Below are positions 6,078 through 9,795 of a DNA stretch of 9,795 nucleotides, one piece after another. Within the stretch, counting starts at the first letter, position 1. Each line of letters starts with the position of its first letter. The position numbers and the translations under genes were made by a program. The notes beneath the pieces are model-generated. The model searched no databases. It was not told the origin of the DNA and saw nothing but the letters and a program-made list of their open reading frames with translations. The stretch comes from a bacterium (GTDB lineage Bacteria; Patescibacteriota; Patescibacteriia; UBA1558; S5-K13): positions 1 through 9,795 of the forward strand of contig JAIOTH010000078.1 in the NCBI GenBank assembly GCA_021106915.1, in the 5' to 3' direction.

Positions 6078-6083
6078 CCTCCT
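6078..6083 (-). promoter_or_regulatory. Strong Shine-Dalgarno for the 54-aa gene
   Basis: AGGAGG on the - strand, 5 bases before the ATG at 6072. It is the main evidence that this short frame is translated. Confidence 0.8.
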
Positions 6084-6089
6084 TTTTTT

Positions 6090-6117
6090 ATGAGCAATCC
6101 ATTGTAGATAAGCTCAT
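6090..6117 (-). other. Hairpin in the leader of the 54-aa/114-aa operon
   Basis: ATGAGC (6090-6095) and GCTCAT (6112-6117) are perfect inverted arms with a 16-base loop, 6 bases from the AGGAGG. It could modulate access to the ribosome binding site. Confidence 0.4.
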
Positions 6118-6144
6118 TTTGCTTTTTGTTTTTTCTATCACCAA

Positions 6145-6171
6145 TTTATATTATTAATGATGGTTTGTCAA
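6145..6171 (-). promoter_or_regulatory. Promoter of the 54-aa/114-aa operon
   Basis: On the - strand: TTGACA (6171-6166), a 15-base spacer and TATAAA (6150-6145). The -35 is perfect; the spacer is short (TAAATT, two bases further, gives 17). The start would be near 6138. Its -35 overlaps the -35 of the hpf promoter on the other strand. Confidence 0.55.
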
Positions 6172-6192
6172 ATTAAAATTTTATGTTAAGAT
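6165..6192 (+). promoter_or_regulatory. Promoter of hpf
   Basis: TTGTCA (6165-6170), a 16-base spacer ending TGT (extended -10), then TAAGAT (6187-6192). The start near 6199 gives a leader of about 178 bases. TATAAT at 6238-6243 is a possible second -10 but has no good -35. Confidence 0.55.
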
Positions 6193-6280
6193 AGATGAAC
6201 TTATAAGATACATTTATGAATTTGTTAAATATTATAGTATAATTAATATAAGTTAATAAATAATATTTTAAACACGATTT

Positions 6281-6381
6281 ATCCTGTTAAATCAATTTTA
6301 CAATAAATAATCAAATAATTGAACAGGAAAATTTTAAAATATAAAATAAATAATTTAATTATTAATATTTAACAGGATGAA
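6281..6381 (+). promoter_or_regulatory. hpf leader with inverted repeat covering the start codon
   Basis: ATCCTGTTAAAT (6281-6292) is the perfect reverse complement of ATTTAACAGGAT (6367-6378), which includes the A and T of the hpf ATG. Pairing extends to 6278-6280 / 6379-6381 with one G-U, giving 15 pairs. A third copy of the core, AACAGG at 6322-6327, can pair with the same left arm over 7 bases. The leader could thus switch between a closed and a more open start site, or the AACAGG copies could be protein-binding sites. The whole leader is extremely AT-rich and holds no other gene. Confidence 0.5.
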
Positions 6382-6685
6382 CATTCAATTTTATGCTAAA
6401 AATATTGAGTTAAGTGCTAGGGTAAAGGATTATATTCAAGATAAAATAGGGGGCTTAGATAAATTTAATTTGAATGTTACGGAATGTAAAACAGACTTAT
6501 CAAAAGATGTTCGTCATCAAAAAGGAGATATTTATCGTTTTGAGGTAAATATTAAGATAGCAGATCATAAAAAATTAATTAGAAGCGCTGTTGAATCAAG
6601 TGATATTATGGCAGCTATTGATCAAGTTAAGGACAAATTACAAAGACAAATTAGTAAAATTAAAGACATGTCAAAAAATCGATAA
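6377..6685 (+). CDS. hpf: Ribosome hibernation promoting factor, short form (HPF/RaiA/YfiA family)
   Basis: Small protein that binds the 30S decoding region in starved or resting cells and blocks translation. The 102 aa have the beta-alpha-beta-beta-beta-alpha order of the family. The N-terminus MNIQFYAKNIELSARVKDYIQDKI (strand, then helix 1) is typical, as are GDIYRFEVNIKIADHKKLIRS in the middle strands and the last helix SSDIMAAIDQVKDKLQRQISKIKD. The C-terminal dimerisation domain of long HPF is absent, so this is a short form. AACAGG directly abuts the ATG, too close to serve as a normal Shine-Dalgarno, and is part of an inverted repeat. It has its own promoter and long leader. No clear terminator follows. 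Confidence 0.9.
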   Translation: MNIQFYAKNIELSARVKDYIQDKIGGLDKFNLNVTECKTDLSKDVRHQKGDIYRFEVNIKIADHKKLIRSAVESSDIMAAIDQVKDKLQRQISKIKDMSKNR

Positions 6686-6744
6686 GGGTTTTTTGAATGT
6701 TTAATTTTTTGTCTGTCGTTGAGTAAAGTATTTGAAGACTTTGT

Positions 6745-6840
6745 TGTCATTCCGGACTTGATCCGGAATCTTAATTTCAATATTTAGTGGCATTAGAAAT
6801 TTTGAATGAATTGAGATCCTGAGTCAAGCTCAGGATGACA
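6745..6840. repeat. Composite inverted-repeat element, copy 2
   Basis: The left arm 6745-6771 is the CCGG type (TGTCATTCCGGA CTTGA TCCGGAATCT). The inverted right arm 6814-6840 is the CTGAG type (AGATCCTGAG TCAAG CTCAGGATGACA). The 42-base spacer compares with 2 bases in copy 1 (1106-1181), and the whole element lies in the opposite orientation. Keeping the same two distinct arms suggests one element moved or copied as a unit. It lies between hpf and secA. Confidence 0.8.
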
Positions 6841-6881
6841 TCTGAGCTGAGCGGTAAATTGAAATTTAAAATTAATAATTA

Positions 6882-6901
6882 CCTGCCTGCCGGCAGGCAG
6901 G
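6882..6901. repeat. Perfect 20-bp palindrome upstream of secA
   Basis: CCTGCCTGCCGGCAGGCAGG is a perfect 10+10 palindrome, ending 13 bases before the secA ATG. It stands out as a GC block in AT-rich DNA. A diverged copy is nested in the repeat at 1121-1140. As RNA it would form a tight hairpin just before the secA start. Confidence 0.85.
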
Positions 6902-6914
6902 GAAATTCTAAGTT

Positions 6915-8675
6915 ATGTCATTATTTTCAAAATTATTCAAAGATCCGAATCAAAAATATATTGAATCTTTACAGCCAATTATAGACCAAATAAATTCTTT
7001 AGAAGAAGAAATAAAGAAGTTAAGTGCTGAAGAATTAAGGAGTAAAACTCAAAAATTTAAACAAGATTTAGAAAAAAATAAAGTTACTCTGGATGAGATA
7101 TTACCAGAGGCCTTTGCTATGGTTCGAGAATCTGCTAAAAGAACTTTAGGACAGAGACATTATGACGTACAGTTAATGTCCGGAATAAGCTTGCATCGAG
7201 GCCGGATTGCAGAAATGAAGACTGGTGAAGGTAAAACTTTGAGTTCTACCCTAGCTCTTTATTTAAATGCTTTGGCAGGTCCAGCTCATTTGATTACGGT
7301 TAATGATTATCTATCTAAAAGAGATTGTGTTTGGATGGGACAAATTTATCATTATTTAGGTTTGAGCGTGGGTTCAATTGAGCATGAAGCTTCTTATGTT
7401 TATGTAGAAAAAGAAGGTGAAATTTCATCAGACGTGATTAAAATTGAAGATGATTATTTAAAATTGGTTTCTAGAAGAGAGGCTTATCAAGCAGATATAG
7501 TTTATGGAACCAATAATGAGTTTGGTTTTGATTATTTGCGGGATAATATGAAAAATTCTTTGGAAGAATTATGTCAAAGAGGTTATCATTATTGTATTAT
7601 TGATGAGGTTGATTCAGTTTTAATAGATGAGGCTCGAACTCCTTTAATTATTAGTTCTCCAGACGTTGAATCTACAGATAAATATCAGATTTTCAGCCAG
7701 GTAGTTAAAAGTTTAGAGGAAAATAAACATTATAATATTGATGAAAAAATGCGTTCAGTGACTTTTACGGAAGAAGGTCAGTCATATATGGCTGATAAGT
7801 TAAAAGAAGATCCTTGGGCCAAAGCTGATTTTACGACTATTTTTCATTTAGAGGCATCTTTGAAAGCTCAATTATTATTTAAAAAGGATAAAGATTATAT
7901 AGTTAAAGATGGTGAAGTGGTAATTGTGGATGAATTTACAGGTCGATTAATGGCAGGACGAAGGTATTCCGAAGGTTTGCATCAAGCCATTGAGGCTAAG
8001 GAAAAAGTTAGTGTGCAAAGAGAAAGTATGACTTTAGCTACAGTTAGTTTTCAAAATTATTTTAGAATGTATAAAAAATCATCTGGAATGACTGGTACGG
8101 CTGCCACTGAAGCTGAAGAATTTGCTAAAATTTATAGTTTGGAAGTGGATATTATTCCTACTAATAAACCAATAATCAGACAAGATTTAAATGATAAAAT
8201 TTATAAATCTGAGAATGGTAAATTTAAAGCTATTATAGAAACTGTTAGAGAAAAAAATAAAAAAGGACAGCCAGTATTGATTGGTACAATTTCTATTGAG
8301 AAAAATGAATTATTAGGGAAATTATTGTCTCAAGAGGGAATAAAATGTAACTTATTAAACGCTAAACAGCACGAAAAAGAAGCAGAAATTATTTCTCAGG
8401 CTGGTAAATTAGGTGCCGTCACTGTAGCAACTAATATGGCTGGTCGAGGAGTCGATATTATTTTAGGAGGTTATCCTTTTAATCAAGCAGAATATGAGAA
8501 AGTTAAATCTGCTGGAGGTTTACATGTTATTGGTACTGAAAGACATGAATCTCGAAGAATAGATAATCAGCTTCGAGGGCGTTCTGGTCGACAAGGTGAT
8601 CCAGGTTCTTCACAGTTTTATGTTTGTATGGATGATGATAGTATGCGAGTTTTTGGTTCGGATAGATTAAAGTAA
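6915..8675 (+). CDS. secA: SecA, N-terminal motor part, ends at an in-frame TAA
   Basis: ATPase motor that pushes preproteins through SecYEG. These 586 residues hold NBD1, with GRIAEMKTGEGKTLS (96-110, Walker A), TVNDYLSKRD (128-137) and DEVDSVLIDEARTPLI (230-245). The preprotein cross-linking domain (about 215-360) follows, then SSGMTGTA (389-396). NBD2 has VLIGTISIEKNE (454-465), TNMAGRGVDI (506-515) and the Arg-finger region RGRSGRQGDPG (554-564). It stops after FGSDRLK, where intact SecA continues without a break. The next in-frame codons (8679 on) continue the homology, so this is one secA frame cut by a single stop. All ATPase motifs are complete. The start ATG has only a weak, distant AGGG upstream. 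The cause could be mutation, sequencing error, readthrough or a genuine split protein. Confidence 0.92.
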   Translation: MSLFSKLFKDPNQKYIESLQPIIDQINSLEEEIKKLSAEELRSKTQKFKQDLEKNKVTLDEILPEAFAMVRESAKRTLGQRHYDVQLMSGISLHRGRIAEMKTGEGKTLSSTLALYLNALAGPAHLITVNDYLSKRDCVWMGQIYHYLGLSVGSIEHEASYVYVEKEGEISSDVIKIEDDYLKLVSRREAYQADIVYGTNNEFGFDYLRDNMKNSLEELCQRGYHYCIIDEVDSVLIDEARTPLIISSPDVESTDKYQIFSQVVKSLEENKHYNIDEKMRSVTFTEEGQSYMADKLKEDPWAKADFTTIFHLEASLKAQLLFKKDKDYIVKDGEVVIVDEFTGRLMAGRRYSEGLHQAIEAKEKVSVQRESMTLATVSFQNYFRMYKKSSGMTGTAATEAEEFAKIYSLEVDIIPTNKPIIRQDLNDKIYKSENGKFKAIIETVREKNKKGQPVLIGTISIEKNELLGKLLSQEGIKCNLLNAKQHEKEAEIISQAGKLGAVTVATNMAGRGVDIILGGYPFNQAEYEKVKSAGGLHVIGTERHESRRIDNQLRGRSGRQGDPGSSQFYVCMDDDSMRVFGSDRLK

Positions 8676-8678
8676 ATC

Positions 8679-9662
8679 ATGAATACTTTAAAATTACCAG
8701 AAGATATGCCAATTGAAAATGGTTTAGTTTCTAAGTCAATCGAAAAAGCTCAAAATAGAGTAGAAGGATATAATTTTGATATGCGGAAACATTTAGTAGA
8801 GTATGATGATGTTTTAAATAAACAAAGAGAAACTATTTATAAAAAAAGAAAGGATATTTTAAAACTTTTTGTCGGAAAAAAAGTAGCTGATTATCAAAAT
8901 TTAAGTGATTATACCTTAGAGTTGATTAATAATGAAATATCAGAAGTGGTTTCTTTTCATACTTCTTCAGAGTCAGGAACGGTATGGAATATGCAGGAAA
9001 TTATTGAAACCATGGGTACTATTTTTCCTCTAAGTGATGATGAAAAATTTAAAGTTGAAGATATTGGTGTCCAAAAAGATAAATTAAAAGAGGCTCAAGC
9101 TCGAACTAGAATAATAGATTATTTTTCAAACTTAGCTCAAGAAAAGTATAAAAATTTAGAAAAACAGCTTGGCTCTATTTCAGGAATTGAAAATTCAAAA
9201 ATAATGTCAGAAATAGAAAAAAGAATTTTATTGCGTAGTATTGATAGTCTGTGGGTTGATCATTTGGATAATATTACTCATTTACGAACTGGAATTGGTT
9301 TGCGAGGTTATGCTCAAGCAGATCCTTTAGTGGAATATAAAAGAGAGTCTTATGACCTTTTTGTAAAACTTTTAAATAATATTCAAAATCAAGTAGTCTA
9401 TAGCTTATTTAAAGTAATTCCAGCAGTAGAATTGATTGATAATGGGAAGCAGAGTTTAAGAATGCAAACTAATGATCCTACTCAGTCTAAGGCTTTTAAT
9501 GTTGCTAATAAATTACAAAGAGAAGGAAATAGTAATCAAGAAAGTCATCAAAAAATCACTTTAAAAAATAAAGAAGTTCAAAAATTTGGTCAGAAAGTTG
9601 GTCGGAACGATCCTTGTCCATGTGGTTCAGGGAAAAAGTATAAGAAATGCTGTGGGAAATAA
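8679..9662 (+). CDS. secA: SecA, C-terminal part (helical scaffold, wing, zinc tail), same frame after TAA
   Basis: Continuation of secA in the same frame, two codons after the stop; the first ATG gives 327 aa. It opens with LKLPEDMPIEN and RVEGYNFDMRKHLVEYDDVLNKQR (27-50), the start of the helical scaffold. The helical wing follows, then W192-VDHLDNITHLRTGIGLRGYAQADPLVEYK (scaffold helices and IRA1), a variable linker (about 255-305) and the SecB/lipid-binding zinc tail CPCGSGKKYKKCC (C313, C315, C324, C325). Nothing is missing and no other stop or frameshift occurs, so decay, if any, is recent. There is no Shine-Dalgarno before the ATG; translation would need reinitiation or coupling across the 3-base gap, or readthrough of TAA. 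The break falls near the boundary of the known N68/C34 proteolytic fragments of SecA. Confidence 0.88.
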   Translation: MNTLKLPEDMPIENGLVSKSIEKAQNRVEGYNFDMRKHLVEYDDVLNKQRETIYKKRKDILKLFVGKKVADYQNLSDYTLELINNEISEVVSFHTSSESGTVWNMQEIIETMGTIFPLSDDEKFKVEDIGVQKDKLKEAQARTRIIDYFSNLAQEKYKNLEKQLGSISGIENSKIMSEIEKRILLRSIDSLWVDHLDNITHLRTGIGLRGYAQADPLVEYKRESYDLFVKLLNNIQNQVVYSLFKVIPAVELIDNGKQSLRMQTNDPTQSKAFNVANKLQREGNSNQESHQKITLKNKEVQKFGQKVGRNDPCPCGSGKKYKKCCGK

Positions 9663-9678
9663 ATTCATTTTAAAAATA

Positions 9679-9687
9679 TGGTATAAT
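9679..9687 (+). promoter_or_regulatory. Extended -10 promoter before the last gene
   Basis: TGGTATAAT is a perfect extended -10 element; no good -35 is seen. It lies 29 bases before the ATG at 9717. The AT-only palindrome ATTAATT-AAA-AATTAAT (9691-9707) sits at the expected transcript start. Confidence 0.55.
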
Positions 9688-9716
9688 AAAATTAATTAAA
9701 AATTAATAATAAATAT

Positions 9717-9795
9717 ATGGAAAAGGTACCTTGGTGTGCACCAATCGAGAGTAAACCTACTGTTGCTGAAAAAAGGTTATCAAAATTAAAAGAAA
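9717..9795 (+). CDS. Unrecognised protein, first 26 codons only
   Basis: An open frame from ATG to the window end, 26 codons without a stop, beginning MEKVPWCAPIES and turning Lys-rich (AEKRLSKLKE). It is preceded by a good extended -10 but no Shine-Dalgarno, as for the other conserved + strand genes here. Too little is present to name a family; there is no signal peptide in the visible part. Confidence 0.5.
   Translation, partial: MEKVPWCAPIESKPTVAEKRLSKLKE

Overview
The window is strongly AT-rich and mostly coding on the + strand. It holds part of a division and cell-wall (dcw) gene cluster (ftsW, murG, murC, murB), followed by a short ribosome hibernation factor gene and secA. Low G+C, near absence of Shine-Dalgarno sequences before the conserved genes, an atypical MurG nucleotide-loop sequence and short palindromic intergenic repeats together suggest a Candidate Phyla Radiation (Patescibacteria, Parcubacteria-like) bacterium. 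That placement is inference from style, not from a marker gene. TGA is used as a normal stop (end of ftsW), so the UGA-to-Gly code of some CPR lineages does not apply.

Layout. ftsW enters from the left edge (1-1088). A composite inverted-repeat element (1106-1181), with a 20-bp palindrome inserted in one arm, separates it from murG (1203-2249). A heptad-repeat hairpin (2247-2309) starts on the murG stop codon and runs up to murC (2313-3689). A bidirectional terminator separates murC from an unrecognised 85-aa gene on the - strand (3744-4001). Behind that gene lie about 300 bases of hairpin-rich DNA (4011-4306), probably a structured RNA or long leader, with a near-consensus promoter reading away from it. 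murB (4394-5338) follows on the + strand from its own promoter and again ends in TAG heptad repeats. Two small - strand genes (54 aa and 114 aa, both with CxxC pairs) form a compact operon at 5549-6072. Their promoter overlaps, back to back, the promoter of hpf (6377-6685), whose leader can pair with its own start codon. A second copy of the composite repeat and an intact 20-bp palindrome precede secA.

secA is the most notable gene. It is full length in content but interrupted by one in-frame TAA at 8673-8675, exactly between the second nucleotide-binding domain and the helical scaffold/C-terminal part. An ATG sits three bases later. The window ends with a promoter and the first 26 codons of an unrecognised gene.

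Functionally, FtsW, MurG, MurC and MurB belong to peptidoglycan precursor synthesis and septal wall polymerisation. HPF and SecA are housekeeping genes for ribosome hibernation and protein export. The - strand small genes are of unknown function. They are set apart by strong AGGAGG-type ribosome binding sites and consensus-like promoters that the conserved genes lack.
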